Part shown: positions 12,072 through 24,112 of the stretch, one piece after another
Numbering within the stretch: position 1 is the stretch's first letter
How the letters are laid out: every line of letters begins with the position of its first letter
DNA from: Capra hircus
Taxonomy: Eukaryota > Chordata > Mammalia > Artiodactyla > Bovidae
Assembly: GCF_001704415.2 (NCBI RefSeq)
Contig: NC_030823.1
Span: forward strand, 72,168,458 to 72,232,457
Length of the DNA: 64,000 bases
Direction: 5' to 3'
Translations under genes and position numbers: made by a program
The notes under the pieces: generated by a model
The model's input: only the letters and a program-made list of their open reading frames with translations
Told to the model about the DNA's origin: nothing
The model's database searches: none

Positions 12072-12296
12072 TTAAAAAAATTGTATTTTTAATTGGAGGA
12101 TAGTTGCTTTACAGTGTCGTATTGATTTCTGCCTTACAACACCATGAACCAGTCATATGTTTACATGTATCCCTTCCCTCTTGAACCTCCCTCCCAAAAC
12201 CCCCATCCCACCCCTCCAGATCATCACAGAACACCAAACTGAGCTCCCAGTGTTACACAGCTGCTTCTCACTAGCTATTTTACACATAGTAGTGTA
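12072..12296 (-). repeat. L1 3' UTR remnant
   Basis: The + strand TTTTTAATTGGAGGATAGTT, CCTCTTGAACCTCCCTCCC and CTATTTTACACATAGTAGTG are the reverse complement of the artiodactyl L1 3' end. Confidence 0.75.
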
Positions 12297-12355
12297 AACT
12301 CATCCAAGTCAACTGACCGGATTCTTTTAAGAATATGTGTTGAGCTAATCTCTGT

Positions 12356-12487
12356 GGTGGAGAAGGGAATGGCAACCCACTCCAGTATTCTTGCCGGGAT
12401 GATTCCATGGACAGAGGAGACTGGCAGGCTACCATCCATGAGGCGCAGAGAGTTGAACACGACTGAGTGAATATCACTTTCACTTTT
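12356..12487 (+). repeat. Bov-tA SINE, 5'-truncated
   Basis: Starts at GGAGAAGGGAATGGCAACCC, so the tRNA head is missing, and ends with the ATCACTTTCACTTTTC tail. Confidence 0.8.
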
Positions 12488-13251
12488 CAATCTATGTGGA
12501 AGAAAATTATTTGAGGCATCTCACAGAGTTCCTCCAGAGCAGTGTCTGGTAGGCCATTTGACGTCTATCTCTATTGAACCCAATCAAATGTGTTAATATC
12601 CATACCGTAGAATAATGCCTGAGCATAGTAAGTATATGGAAGTGTTTGCTAATACACGAAGGAAGAAAATGTATCCCAAAGTGTTGATACTCTTTTTAGT
12701 TTTGCCTGATATGATTGATAATTTGATTTATATGGATGAACTTTATTTATATGGAGATTTTGGTAATTTCTAACTTACAGCGTTTACTACAGTGTTGCCA
12801 GTGAGCATCTTCATGCACGAATCTATGTGTTTTCTTCTTTTAAAATACTTCCTTGAGGATAACAATCTAGGAGTGGGTTTGCTCACGAAGAAGTGATTTC
12901 ATTCTGAGAAAGGTTTGCAGGAGGTGGGCGGGAGGGAACACAGCGAGGGCACAGGCGCTGCTGGAGATGGCAGAGTCAGGAGGGCGCGGAGCGGCTGGGG
13001 CCTTCCCGCAGCGTGATGGCTCAGTGCTGCCGGGTGCTATCAGGAGGAAGAGCCAGGCGGGCGTGGTGAAAGAGGAATGGTCTGGAATCTGAAGAAATGA
13101 CTTTTAGATCCATCTGTTCCTGAGATGTAAAGCTGCTTTGTAAAAGCTGCTTTGGCTCTCGTTTCCTCTAAAATCTTTCCCAGTATTAGGTTCTAAGAGT
13201 CCTTTAGTTCTTAAATGTTAATTAAATACCTTTTACATGCCAGGATCTGTG
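12488..13251. other. Unique intergenic DNA
   Basis: No gene or element is recognised. A short GC-rich stretch lies at about 12920-13050. Confidence 0.45.
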
Positions 13252-13456
13252 TTCAGTGGGTAAAGAATCCACTTGCAATGCAGGATACACAGGCGATGCA
13301 GGTTCCGTCCCTGGGTTGGGAAGATTCCCTGGGGGAGGAGATGGCAACCCACTCCAGTATCCTTGCCTGGAAGACGCTATGGACAGAGGAGCCTGGCTGG
13401 CTACCGTCCATAGGGTCGCAAAACAGTCGGACACGGCCAAGCGACTAAACACAAGT
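13252..13456 (+). repeat. Bov-tA SINE
   Basis: GTGGGTAAAGAATCCACTTG to CCAAGCGACTAAACAC. The first bases of the tRNA head are lost and an extra ACACAGGCGATGCAG lies before the B-box. Confidence 0.85.
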
Positions 13457-13945
13457 GTAGCGCAACAGGCCAGCGTCCGTGTTCTGCGCTAGGGCTGCAA
13501 CGAGAAGCAAACTACAGCAAGTCCCTGGATGGGACTACATGAGGCAGTTAAAGAGGCACATTTAGAGTTGATGAACTCAACTGACAGACAAATACAGGAG
13601 CTGTTGGAAGCATGGGAGACGGGTGGGAAAGCACCCATCCCAGCCTTGAGGGGTGGGCTCTGGAGGAAGTCACAAAACTTTTCCTAGAGGAGGTAACGGT
13701 TGAGCTGAGTCTTAAAGGGTGAGCAGGAGTTAAGCAGACTATGGGGAGAGTGAAGAGCATTCTGGGCAGAAGAGATGGCCTGGGCATAGGCACAGTGGGA
13801 ATAGCAGGGTGCCTTCAGGGGACCAACAGTTCTGTGCCCTCGGGGAATCAAAAGCCCAGCAGGTGACCTGAGTTGTGTCTGGGCAGGTGGCCAGGGTCCT
13901 TCCTTGCACATCACTTTAAAGAGTTTAGGTTTCCTACATTCCACG

Positions 13946-14106
13946 TGGGTTTCCCTGGTGGCTCAGAATCTGTCCGCCGTGTGGGGAGACCTGGGTCCGA
14001 TCCTTGGACTGGGAAGATCCTCTGCAGGAGGAGATGGCAACCCACTCCAGTATTCTTGCCTGGAGAATCCCCATGGACAGAGGAGCCTGGTGGGCTACAG
14101 TTCCAT
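13946..14106 (+). repeat. Bov-tA SINE, 3'-truncated
   Basis: Head TTTCCCTGGTGGCTCAG, B-box-like GGGTCCGATCC, ending at GTGGGCTACAGTTCC. Confidence 0.88.
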
Positions 14107-15711
14107 TTTAGCCAAGGGTGGCTTTGGATATACGCCAGCCTCCGCTCACAGCCAAGAATCTTGTCTTAGTTTCCCCGTACATATCTGACGTTTCTTTGCC
14201 CTGGAGGCTCAGAGCACCTTGCTTTTGAAGATGACCGCTAGCTGTCGCTATTGAACAGATCCGGTTGCCCCCAGCTGAAGGCCAATGGTGTCTTAGGCTT
14301 CGGGGTTCCCGGGGGCCCCAGCGGAGGCCGAGTGCCGCCCCGCCTCCTCTGGGTCTGTTCAATCGCCCTGAGAGCTGACGCACAAGTAAGGCACGGGGTG
14401 AGGAGCGGTGGTAGCCCTTGAGCCGAACCTGGGCTCAAGGAGCTGGGGGTAAGGAATGCTGGTGACGCGTGGTCCACCGTGCCCTTCACTCAGCCACTGG
14501 GTGGCGCTGCCGCCCCTGGCTGTAAAAAGGGAGGCCCGTGGAAAGCTTAAGTCTGGGTTGGACTGCTTTGCTGCTTTGGAATGGGGTAGCTTTTGCATCC
14601 ATCTTGTTACCTGGAGTTCGGGGGCCACAGGCTGGTCAAGAACAGTATGAGAGAGGTCCCAAAGCACACCCACACCCCCCACCACCAACAGTCCCAGGTC
14701 AGCCAACAATGCCATTTCTTGGGTCCTTCAAGCTTCCGTCCTGGCTGGTGTGTCTTTTGACTTGTCCTGTTTCCACGCTTTGGTTCCAGGTAGTGCCATG
14801 AGCCAATATGTGCTCCCCTTTGACTTCCGTTTCCTTTGCTCCCTTCCCAGAAACTCCCATCTCCCAAGCCTCCCCACTCAGCAGGTGCTCATTTGGTACC
14901 TTTCATTTTTCAGGAATCCATTTTCCCTTCTCCTTTCTTGGCTGAGTGTATCCTCACACTGTGTGTCCTGGGATCTGTGCAGGCCGAGATCTGCTTCTCC
15001 TGGCTCTTTTTTTTTTTGCCTGTGGGCATTGTAGTTCTAAGTCCTATTTCACCTTTTATTTAAAATTTCTCTCTCTTTTTTTCCCGTCTGCCTCTTCTTT
15101 TCATGTTTGCCCTGTCCTCATCCCTACCTCCCACCCCCATCTTTAAAAACTATAGAATTTAGACATATTTTAAATCTAACTAGGAAACTTGTCAGTCTAC
15201 CAACTAGAGAAGTTAATGAAGTTAAAGCCTAACAACTAGAAGGGGAGAATACAGCAGGTAAGGGGTGTGCTGACTTCCCCCGGCATCCTTCGTGAACTGG
15301 TGACCCTCTGCGTGGGATGGAGACCCAGGGGTGCTGAGAGGCTGACACTGAGGCGCACCTGCTGGAGACATTGCGTGATGAGCACGGCTGTGTTTTTCTC
15401 TTCCCTTAATGTTGCAGGTTAGCTTGGTTCACATACCTCCCTTGAGAAATGAAGGGAGGTTCCTGGGACTAGGTCAGCACGTGTGTCCCCGTGCTCTGGG
15501 CTGGGCACTGATGAAGAAGAATGTGGGCTCTTGGCAAAGTCCCTGGACAGCTGGTAGGGCCACAAGAAGGGATACGGGTTCTACCCGACGTGTAACATCC
15601 TCAGAGAAGAATAGAGTGCACTCTGAGCCAAGGGAAGGTTGTGACTCAGGTCCCAAAGGGCTGGTAAGTAGTGTAACGTATGCTGACTTCTTCCTCTCAC
15701 ACAGCTTTTTA
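14107..15711. other. Unique intergenic DNA with a CpG-bearing patch
   Basis: The part at about 14225-14535 is GC-rich with scattered CpG and contains a CTCF-like motif. The rest is pyrimidine-rich unique sequence (14,800-15,150). The overlapping open frames on both strands match nothing I recognise. Confidence 0.5.
14494..14509 (+). promoter_or_regulatory. Candidate CTCF-binding motif
   Basis: CCACTGGGTGGCGCTG resembles the CTCF core CCACCAGGGGGCGCTA; the differences are mostly at positions that tolerate change. It lies in a GC-rich patch between TRAF3IP3 and HSD11B1. It is a sequence resemblance only. Confidence 0.4.
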
Positions 15712-16059
15712 AATTTTTTTTAAAAAATGTATTTTTGGCCGTGCTGGTTCTTCACTGTGGGGCAGGCTGTCCTCTAGTCGCAGCTCGTGGGGGCTCTTCT
15801 CTAGTTGTGTCCGCGGGGTTCTCACTGCTGTGGCCTCTCTGGTTTCGGTGCACAGACTCCAGGGTGCGTGGCCTTCAGTAGTTCGGCATGTGGGCTCAGA
15901 GGTTGTGCTTCTCGGGCTCTAGAGCACGCGCTCAATAGCTGTGGCGCCTGGGCTTAGTTGCTCCCTGGCATGTGGAATCTTCCCGAACCAGAGATCCAGC
16001 CAGGTGTGTCTCCTGCATTGGCAGGTGGGTGTTTACCATCGAGCCACTGGGGAAGCCCT
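15712..16059 (-). repeat. CHR-2-type tRNA-derived SINE
   Basis: The + strand has TTTTGGCCGTGCTGG, GGGCTCTAGAGCACGCGCTC and GGGCTTAGTTGCTCC, ending in CCACTGGGGAAGCCC. This is the reverse of the cetartiodactyl CHR-2 layout. Confidence 0.85.
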
Positions 16060-16236
16060 CTCACGCAACTGTAGAGCCATGGTCTCCCAAGGGGACGTGT
16101 TGCAGGGACTACTGGGGTGTAGGGAGAAAAATATTAGAATTTCTCCTTATTTATTTTTTTAATCTTGTCTTTTTAAGATTTCTATTTTTGCATATGTTTT
16201 GTGTTAGTAAATATTACATACATACATTATATAAAT

Positions 16237-16465
16237 GGGCTTCCCAGGTGGTGCCTGTGGTCAAGAACCCATCTGCCGGTGGAGGAGACATAAGAGACAC
16301 AGGTTTCCTGGGGTCAGGAAGATCCCCTGGAGGAGGGCATGACAACCCACGCCAGTATTCTTACCTGGAGGGTCCCAGGGACAGAGGAGCCTGGTGGGCT
16401 ACAGTCCATGGGGTTGCAAAGAGCCGGACATAACTGAAGCAAATTAGCATGCATATAGCCTGCAC
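16237..16465 (+). repeat. Bov-tA SINE with 13-bp target-site duplication
   Basis: GGGCTTCCCAGGTGG head and a GTTGCAAAGAGCCGGACAT tail. ACATTATATAAAT is present at 16224-16236 and again at 16466-16478. Confidence 0.92.
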
Positions 16466-16512
16466 ACATTATATAAATAGTAGCTATGTATCTATCAGAA
16501 ATACATATGCCT

Positions 16513-17369
16513 GAGAAACGCTGAGCTGGAAGAAGCACAAGCTGGAATCAAGATTGCCACAAGAGATATCAATAACCTCAGATATGCAGATGACACCACC
16601 CTTATGGCAGAAAGTGAAGAGGAACTAAAAAGCCTCTTGATGAAAGTGAAAGAGGAGAGTGAAAAAGCTGGCTTAAAGCTCAACATTCAGAAAACGAAGA
16701 TCATGGCATCCGGTCCCATCACTTCATGGGAAATAGATGGGGAAACAGTGGAAACAGTGTCAGACTTTATGTTTTTGAAGTCCAAAATCACTGCAGATGG
16801 TGACTGCAGCCATGAAATTAAAAGACGCTTACTCCTTGGAAGGAAAGTTATGACCAGCCTAGATAGTGTATTGAAAAGCAGAGACATTACTTTGCCAACA
16901 AAGGTCCATCTAGTCAAGGCTATGGTTTTTCCAGTGGTCATGTATGGATGTGAAAGTTGGACTGTGAAGAAAGCTGAGTGCCAAAGAACTGATGCTTTTG
17001 AACTGTGGTGTTGGAGAAGACTCTTGAGAGTCCCTTGGACTGCAAGGAGATCCAACCAGTCCATTCTGAAGGAGATCAGCCCTGGGGTTTCTTTGGAAGG
17101 AATGATGCTAAAGCTGAAACTCCAGTACTTTGGCCACCTCATGCGAAGAGTTGACTCATTGGAAAAGACTCTGATGCTGGGAGGGATTGGGGGCAGGAGG
17201 AGAAAGGGACGACAGAGGATAAGATGGCTGGATGGCATCACTGGCTCGATGGTCGTGAGTTTGAGTGAACTCCAGGAGATGGTGATGGACAGGGAGGCCT
17301 GGCGTGCTGCGATTCATGGGGTCACAAAGAGTTGGACACGACCGAGTGACTGAACTGAACTGAACTGAA
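16513..17369 (+). repeat. BovB LINE 3' end with open RT C-terminal frame
   Basis: A 5'-truncated BovB. The frame 16604-17353 (249 codons) is open from just after the YADD region to the natural stop. It contains LKLNIQKTKIMASGP, KITADGDCSHEIKRRLLLG, VMYGCESWTVKKAE and KSWTRPSD. It is the C-terminal part of the RTE reverse transcriptase, lacking the endonuclease and most of the RT, so it is not a host gene. Confidence 0.95.
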
Positions 17370-19965
17370 TCGTGTTTTAACGATGAAGTGTGAGATCCGA
17401 ACTTTCAGAGATCACTGCTCTGGAGAATCTCTGGAGCTTGCTGTGGACTCTAGGGGAAGTCTGAGGTGCTGGCTGAGAGCCTCCCGGCCAAGAAGAAAGG
17501 CCCACACAGCCCAGCCCATGTGGACAGCCTTGGTGGCGAGGAGGGACGCACCTGCCCTTGGGAGGGAACTCTCTAGAAACAGCCGCTGGATGCCAGTCCC
17601 CCATGGATGTGAGTCACCCCAGGGCTCCCTGCTACCTGCTATGGAGGGCCTTTTCTTAAATTCTTGACGGAGGAGAAGGAGTCATAGGGCCTTGCAGATG
17701 GCCCATCCTGTCACCATGGTTGGGAGCCTGGCATCTGAGGGACTGTGTGCTTCTGCTCTGTATCTCAGACTTGCCTCAGGTGATTTACGTTGTGACCAAC
17801 ACTTGTGGTTGCCTAACAGAACCCGATTTTTGTTTGAGGTGGACCTGTGCTCAGCTGAAAATTGCATTTCTCAACCTCTCTTGAAGGGAGGGGTGGTCCC
17901 AAGACGTGGCTCTAGCCCATGGGATGTGAGCGGAAGTCCTGGCTGGGGCTTTCCCACTGGCTCTTTATTAGGGGTCAGGCTCAGTTGGTGCACGCTTTTA
18001 GCCTCTCACATCTCTCTCTCTCTTTCTTTTTTTTTTGGCCTGAATCACAGAGTGATGCTGAAGGTGGAGCAACTGTCTTGGGACCCCACAGTGACGAGGA
18101 GGAGGACGGATAGTTGGAAAGGCAGAAGGACACTTCGCAGACTTTTTGTTGTTTCTCCTTGATGTGCCACGGTCCACGGTTTTTCCCTGTGGCTTTCCAG
18201 GGGATGCAGTGCTAGCAAACGTGAAGCTGGACTCAGGAGCTCAGACACTTGGGTTCAGGCCACAACTTCACGCGAGATGCTGACACCCAGAGAGGTGAAG
18301 GATGTGGCTGTGCCTTGTCTCGGGGAGCCCTTGTTCCCTCTTCTTCTCCAGTAAGGATAGAAACGAGCTGTTCTGTTTCTTTCAAGTCCTGGGAAGAGGA
18401 GCGAGGCACTGAGCTGGGCCTTTAAGAATAACTCTGTCAAGAATGTGGAAAGTGAGTCAGGATGGGTGCTGAAGCCTGCTGTGCACAGGTCTTCTAAAAC
18501 ACATGCGGGGTGTCAGCTGGTGGCTTCAGGTTGGCCATGGTGAGAGCGTTTGCATCGCTGAAGTAGGCAAGTGTTACATATCAGCCTTTCTCTCTTTCTT
18601 TTCTGGAGAGTCAGTTGTTAAGCCTTTACCAACACTCCTTTGGAAAGAGCAGAAGTTTAGTTTATTAACTACCTTAATATTGTCTCATAGCCTCTCTGGC
18701 TTTCCCCATGCCGTCTGATACGTGATAAGTTGAGCAGAATCAAGAAGCAGCTGGTTTCTACTGAACACAGGCTAAGTCTTCATATGTCTTTGGGCCCAAG
18801 GTTTACCCTGACAGTTCAGGCTGAAGGCAAAACCAATTTTATTCCAACTTTGGCTATAACTTTGTCATCTAATCACGCCCCTACTTGGTGTTCATCTCCT
18901 TTCTTCCTCATCAACCTCCTGCCCCCATCTTAATGACAATCTACAGGGCCTGAGCTCTTGTGACCCTGGCTTCTTGCCCCATTTGTGCTGCCCACCGAAG
19001 TCCCTGGTTCTGGGTCTGCAACAGCAGATCTTATGACCTCCCTTGTCTCTTGGAGCTGACAAAGGTGGCTGCACCCATAAGGGTCCCATGGCCTATGCTC
19101 TTCTCACAATGTGACGTGACACTCATCTGCTGAGCTGGGGGTCTGCCTGGTCTCCGGGAGGTGGGGTGGATCACTACCAGCTTATGGTTGGTCATCACGG
19201 GTAATACAGCTTCTGCCCGGCTCTGTCTCTCGGGACAGAGATTATTGTAAAGACTGATTAAGATCACTCATGTAAAGTTTACAATTTAGTGTCTGGTATG
19301 CTCCTATGCCATGCTTTAGGAGCCCAGAGACCCCTTGTAAGAAGTCTGGGCAGCCCTGAAGCTGCTGTTCTGGGAGACATGTGATGAGGCCATACTAAGC
19401 TAGGGACGCCGACGGAGCCCTCAGCTGTTCCGGGCTCCAGCCAGTCAGTCTTTGCAGTTCAGGCACAAGCCGCAGGTGTGATGGAGCCTGCAGATGATTC
19501 TAGCTCCGGGCCTTTGAGCCAGCCCAGCAGTGCTGAGCGGAGCAGAAGTGAGCTGTCCTCCTGGAGCCCTGCCCAGACTGAAGACTCGTGAGTGAAAATG
19601 CTTCTCTGAGGAACCAGAGATGAAGGCTTCAACCTATATTTAGGGGCGGGGGACACGCCTCAACCCATGACACTGCCAGCACAAGAATCGCGGTCTGCTC
19701 CTCAGAGGGAAGCCATTCCTGATTTTGCCAGGTCTGAGAAGAGTGCTTCATGCAAGTTGGCCTCCTCATTCCGTACACTCATGCTCACACATGCAAGTGC
19801 ACAAACCTCCCTGTTTTATATATATATAATTTTAACATAAGTGGGATTGTGTTATACATAGTTGTAAGCAACTTGTTTTGTACACTGAAGAGTATGTCTG
19901 GAAGGTCCTTCCGTGTGAGTACATATAAGTCATTCTTGTTATCGTGATAACAGTGATTTCATAGT
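17370..19965. other. Unique intergenic DNA
   Basis: No exon is recognised. The stretch 17860-18130 looks like an old degraded interspersed repeat, but I cannot name it. CT-rich and short T runs lie near 18010-18040. Confidence 0.45.
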
Positions 19966-19976
19966 ATTGACAGCCT

Positions 19977-20196
19977 GCATGCTCATTCGCTGCAGTCGTG
20001 TCCAACTCTTTGCGACCCCATGGACTGTAGCTCTCCAGGCTCCCCTGTCCGTGGGATTATCCAAGCAAGAACACTGGAGTGGGTTGCCATGCTCTCCTCC
20101 AGGGGACCTTCCTGACCCAGGGGTTGAATCCCCCCATCTCCTGAGTCTCCTGCATTGGCTGGGGGATTCTTTACCACTAAGCCATCTGGGAAGCCC
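19977..20196 (-). repeat. Bov-tA SINE with 11-bp target-site duplication
   Basis: Reverse of the Bov-tA layout, ending GCCATCTGGGAAGCCC. ATTGACAGCCT is repeated at 19966-19976 and 20197-20207. Confidence 0.92.
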
Positions 20197-20817
20197 ATTG
20201 ACAGCCTATGGGTAGATATTAAAATTGTTTCTGGTGTTTTGGTTTGGGTTAGCCCTGACCACGTATGTAATTTTTGGTGACTTAAAATTTTCCTAACAGT
20301 TAGTACAGTAATTCCTTGTGGTAAAAGAATATTTTTGCTAAAAATATATTGCTGGGTGTTCTCCAGTTAGAGTCAGAATCCACTTTGCATGATAGACGGT
20401 GGGGCAGAAGGAGGGTGGGAGTGAGCACTCTGGGGTCGGAGACAGGGAAGAGGTGGAGCCAGGAGGAAGCACTTTGAAAGAGACCTGGCCCGGAGGGGCC
20501 TTTTGAGTTAAATGATGCCCTCCCATTGAATGTTAACCCAGCCTTCCTTCCCTCCTCTGAAACACTGGGGAAAGATGACATTGTTCACTAATAAGTTCAG
20601 TGACAGTGGAGTTGCTTTTGGAATCCACAAAGGAATGCTGAAATTTCATGTCACTGTGGGCTAAAAGTGAGCAATGAACCTTTGGGTTCCACATACAATG
20701 TGAAAACAGTCATCCTTGCAGATATATTTTTAAGCTTATTATGAATGGAACTAAGCAGGCCAGGTCCTTTTACGTGGATCTCGTCTAATGATAGAAGCCG
20801 TTTTGCTGCTGGTTGTT

Positions 20818-21596
20818 GTTATTGTACAGTCTCTCAGTTGTGTCTGACTCTTTGCGACCCCATGGACTGCAGCACGCCAGGCTTCCCTGTCTATCACCAT
20901 CTCCCGGAGCTTGCTCAAACTCACGTCTTGAGTTGGTGATACTATTCAACCATCTCATCCTCTGTCATGCCGTTCTCCTCCTGCCTTCAGTCTTTCCCAG
21001 CATCAGGGTCTTTTCCAGTGAGTTGGCTCTTTGCATCAGGTGGCCAAATTACTGGAACTTAAGCTTCATCATCAGTCCTTCCGATGAATGTTCAGGGTTA
21101 ATTTCCTTTAGGATTGGTTAGTTTGATCTCCTTTCTGTCCAAGGGACTCTCAAGAGTCTTCTCCAGCACCACAGTTTGAAAGCATCAGTTCTTCGGCGCT
21201 CAGCCTTCTTAATGGTCCAACTCTCATATCCATACATGACTACTGGAAAAACCATAGCTATGACTGTACAGACCTTTGTCAGCCAAGTAATGTCTCTGCT
21301 TCTTAATATGCTGTTTATGTTTATCGTTGCTTTTCTTCCAAGGAGCAGAGTCTTTGAGTTTCATGGCTGCAGTCACCATTCACAGTGATTTTGGACTACA
21401 AGAAAATAACGTCTTTTCTATCACTGTTTCCATTGTTTCCCCATCTATTTGCATGAAGTGATGGGACCGGATGGCATGATCTTTGTGTTTTGAATGTTGA
21501 GTTTTAAGCCAGCTTTTTCATTCTCCTCTTTCACCTTCATCAAGAGGCTCTTTAATTCCTTTTTGCTTTCTGCCATAAGTGTGGTGTCATCTGCGT
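20818..21596 (-). repeat. BovB LINE 3' end (about 780 bp)
   Basis: Begins TCTCTCAGTTGTGTCTGAC and reaches the YADD-adjacent region (GTGTGGTGTCATCTGCG). It is more diverged than the 16.5-kb and 50-kb copies. Confidence 0.9.
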
Positions 21597-22171
21597 GGCC
21601 CTTGGCTCTGGAGAGAGAGGCCAGATATTTGAGGGGCAGGGGAGCCAGGTGAGGAGCAGAGTGAGGGTTCTTGAGAGGGTCCCTTGGGAAGGGCTCCCTG
21701 AAACAATATAGCCCCTGGTTGGTGAGATAAAGAACTGAGTTTATTGCTTACTCAGGTGAAAGGAGGTACTACCTTGATGGAGACTTGCAGCCTTTCACAA
21801 TGGGAGGGCAAAACGGGGTGTTCATGAAGTGTTGGAGTCTGGTTTAATGTGGGCTCTCAGTGAGGTGGTTTGATTAGAACTGGAGAAGGGTCATGATGCA
21901 AGCATTTCCTATCGGTGAGCACTGTGAGGACAGAGTTCTAACATGAGGATTCCAAAGAGTCTTGAAGAGTAATAGCCTTCTGATGCTGTCTGTTGAAAAA
22001 CTGAGCATTTTTAAATTGGCTTGTACCATTTATCTTCCTGGACAGAAGTTGCTTGGAGTGGTAAAGTCATGCTGCTGAAGATGAGGAAATTGTAATGTCC
22101 AAGCTAGTGAAGACAGCAAATGATGAGGGTGTCAGTGGCTTCAGATCTCAGACCTAATCTCCCTCTCTCTC

Positions 22172-22479
22172 TTTTTTAAGTCTATTTATTTTTGGCTGTG
22201 CTGGATCTTTGATGTTTCCAGTTTCAGCGAGTGGGGTCTCCTCTCTAATTGTGTTGCGTGGGCTTCTCACTGCGGTGGCTTCTCTTGTTGTGAAGCACAG
22301 GCTCGAGGCACACAGCCTTCAGTAGATGTAGCCCTCGGGCTCTAGAGCGTGGGCTCAGTAGTTGCAGTGCTTGGGCTGAGTCGCCCCAGAGCATGTAGAC
22401 TCTTCCCAGACCGGGGGTTGAACCTGTGTCCCCTCACCGGCAGGTGGATTCTTCACCACTGGAGTACAGGGGAAATCCA
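22172..22479 (-). repeat. CHR-2-type tRNA-derived SINE
   Basis: TATTTTTGGCTGTGCTGG, GGGCTCTAGAGCGTGGGCTC and CACCGGCAGGTGGATTC on the + strand. Confidence 0.85.
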
Positions 22480-23519
22480 GACCCAATTTCTGATATCATC
22501 CCTTTTGAATTCTGGGGGAAGCCTCACATAGTAAGACATATAACCTCTACTCAAGCAAATTCTAAGTCTCAGATTTCCCCTGCTTCCTTTCCCTGGGCAT
22601 AATTTAAGGAGGTCTTTTCTCTAAGAAAAGTTCAGCCATCTTCACACTCCAGATCCAGCTCCTTGTCCATGTGGCTGGCAGCTCGGTGGACTGCAATTTG
22701 TCCTGCTGCCCAGCAGTTTAGATTAAGAGGCCAGAAAAGGAAACTTACCCTACATGTTCAGGCTCATGTGTTGTGGCCCAACATCACTTCCCATGGAAAC
22801 CCTACATTCAGGAGTGCTGAGTTTGTGCTGGGTATATTCCATCTATCCCTCCAAAACACTCTCCATCCTTCCCCACCTTGCTGTGTGCCTGGGTATGCTG
22901 ACTTGTATGGTTTATATCAATCTGCTCTTTGCCCCTCTGTTCACTTAATTGAAAATACCAGCAGGGAATCAGAGGGAAGGTGTATTTATTTCTCCAGATC
23001 TTTCCTTTGTGGTCCTTGTTGGGCTGGTGGCGTCCTGAGTATCCTAGGTCCTGTCCCGTGGCGCTCTGCAAACATTTCTTACCCTCTGGGCTTTTGTAAC
23101 AGTTCTTTCCTCTTGTCCCGATGGCGGGCCTGGGGTTGGAAATAAGTGAAACTAACCTGGAGATGCTACATTACCTCTGTGACTTCCCTATAGCCTTGCC
23201 CACACTTTGGTAAAGAATCTCCTTTTCTTTACTAGAATTATCTAGTTTTCCACTCTGCCCTGTTGGAGGACCTGCCAATATGGGGCTTTGTGGAGCTGTT
23301 AGAGTTTCGTACCCTCTTTGGTTGTAGTCAAGTGACACCTGGCAAGTGTTGGATAGAGATGTGTTGAATGACTGTATGAGTGACATGATTTGAACTCCAA
23401 CCTCTCTTCAACAAACTTCTAATATTGAGTGTTCACACGTAAATTATAGATGCTTGATGCACTGTGAGTACACTGAACAGGTGTAGATTCTGTGGCTTCA
23501 CGGAACCACAGGAACCTCC
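22480..23519. other. Intergenic DNA downstream of HSD11B1
   Basis: No recognised gene. The open frame at 22663-23145 matches no known family. Confidence 0.45.
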
Positions 23520-23539
23520 ACTTCTCTGCGTTTGCTCTG

Positions 23540-23545
23540 TTTATT
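23540..23545 (-). terminator. HSD11B1: Candidate HSD11B1 poly(A) signal, distal (AATAAA)
   Basis: A canonical AATAAA on the minus strand, 568 nt beyond the stop codon. It is followed at a suitable distance by a G/T-rich stretch (GTGGAGGTTCCTGTGG). Confidence 0.5.
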
Positions 23546-23738
23546 CACGCTCAGATGGTCTCCTTTCCAGAAGAACAGTATGAAGGAATATAAAGAGCAT
23601 CTGAAATATACAAAATGGTAAAGATGCTGTGTTCACTAGATGAAGTAGGATGATTTCTTCAACTCAAAAGCAGAGAAGAGGTTCATATCACAAAATAAGA
23701 AATGTACACTAAAAGTCTCACATGTATAGGTCATAGCT

Positions 23739-23744
23739 TTTAAT
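23739..23744 (-). terminator. HSD11B1: Candidate HSD11B1 poly(A) signal, proximal (ATTAAA)
   Basis: The common ATTAAA variant on the minus strand, about 370 nt after the stop codon, with GT-containing sequence downstream. It would give a shorter 3' UTR than the distal signal. Confidence 0.4.
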
Positions 23745-24112
23745 GGAATCATGCTGAATGAACTGAAGTTAAAGCCAATGAGGTGTGAATTTACAAGGTT
23801 TATGTGACCTTTAGAATTAATATTGATTAAATATAGCCTGATTACCTTTGAGGTAAACTTGATGTGACTATCTTGTGATTATATCTATGGTTACTGTCAA
23901 TTTCGCAGTGGCCGGTTCGTGGCATTCGTTATGATCACCTTTCCACAAGTGTTAGAGGGATTCCTTTAAATTGTGGGATGTGCTGTGCGGCTTGCAGTCC
24001 CCTGGGGGCACTCACTTATCTCTCTGGGGAGATACCTTCATGATGGAGCTCGGATAAATACCAGGCTGGATTGTTCCAAGCTCCCTTTTGTGGCCCAGCC
24101 CTCAGGAAGTGC

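Larger units (their letters stand above)
23520..24112 (-). other. HSD11B1: Probable HSD11B1 3' UTR
   Basis: Minus-strand sequence after the stop codon at 24115-24113, up to the two candidate poly(A) signals. No interspersed repeat is seen in it. The exact 3' end cannot be fixed from sequence. Confidence 0.55.

Noticed and set aside
16604..17353. Open frame as a host gene
   Set aside because: It is the C-terminal RT part of BovB, present in many copies in this window.
22663..23145. 160-codon + strand frame downstream of HSD11B1
   Set aside because: No recognisable domain, and the minus strand over the same DNA is equally open in places.
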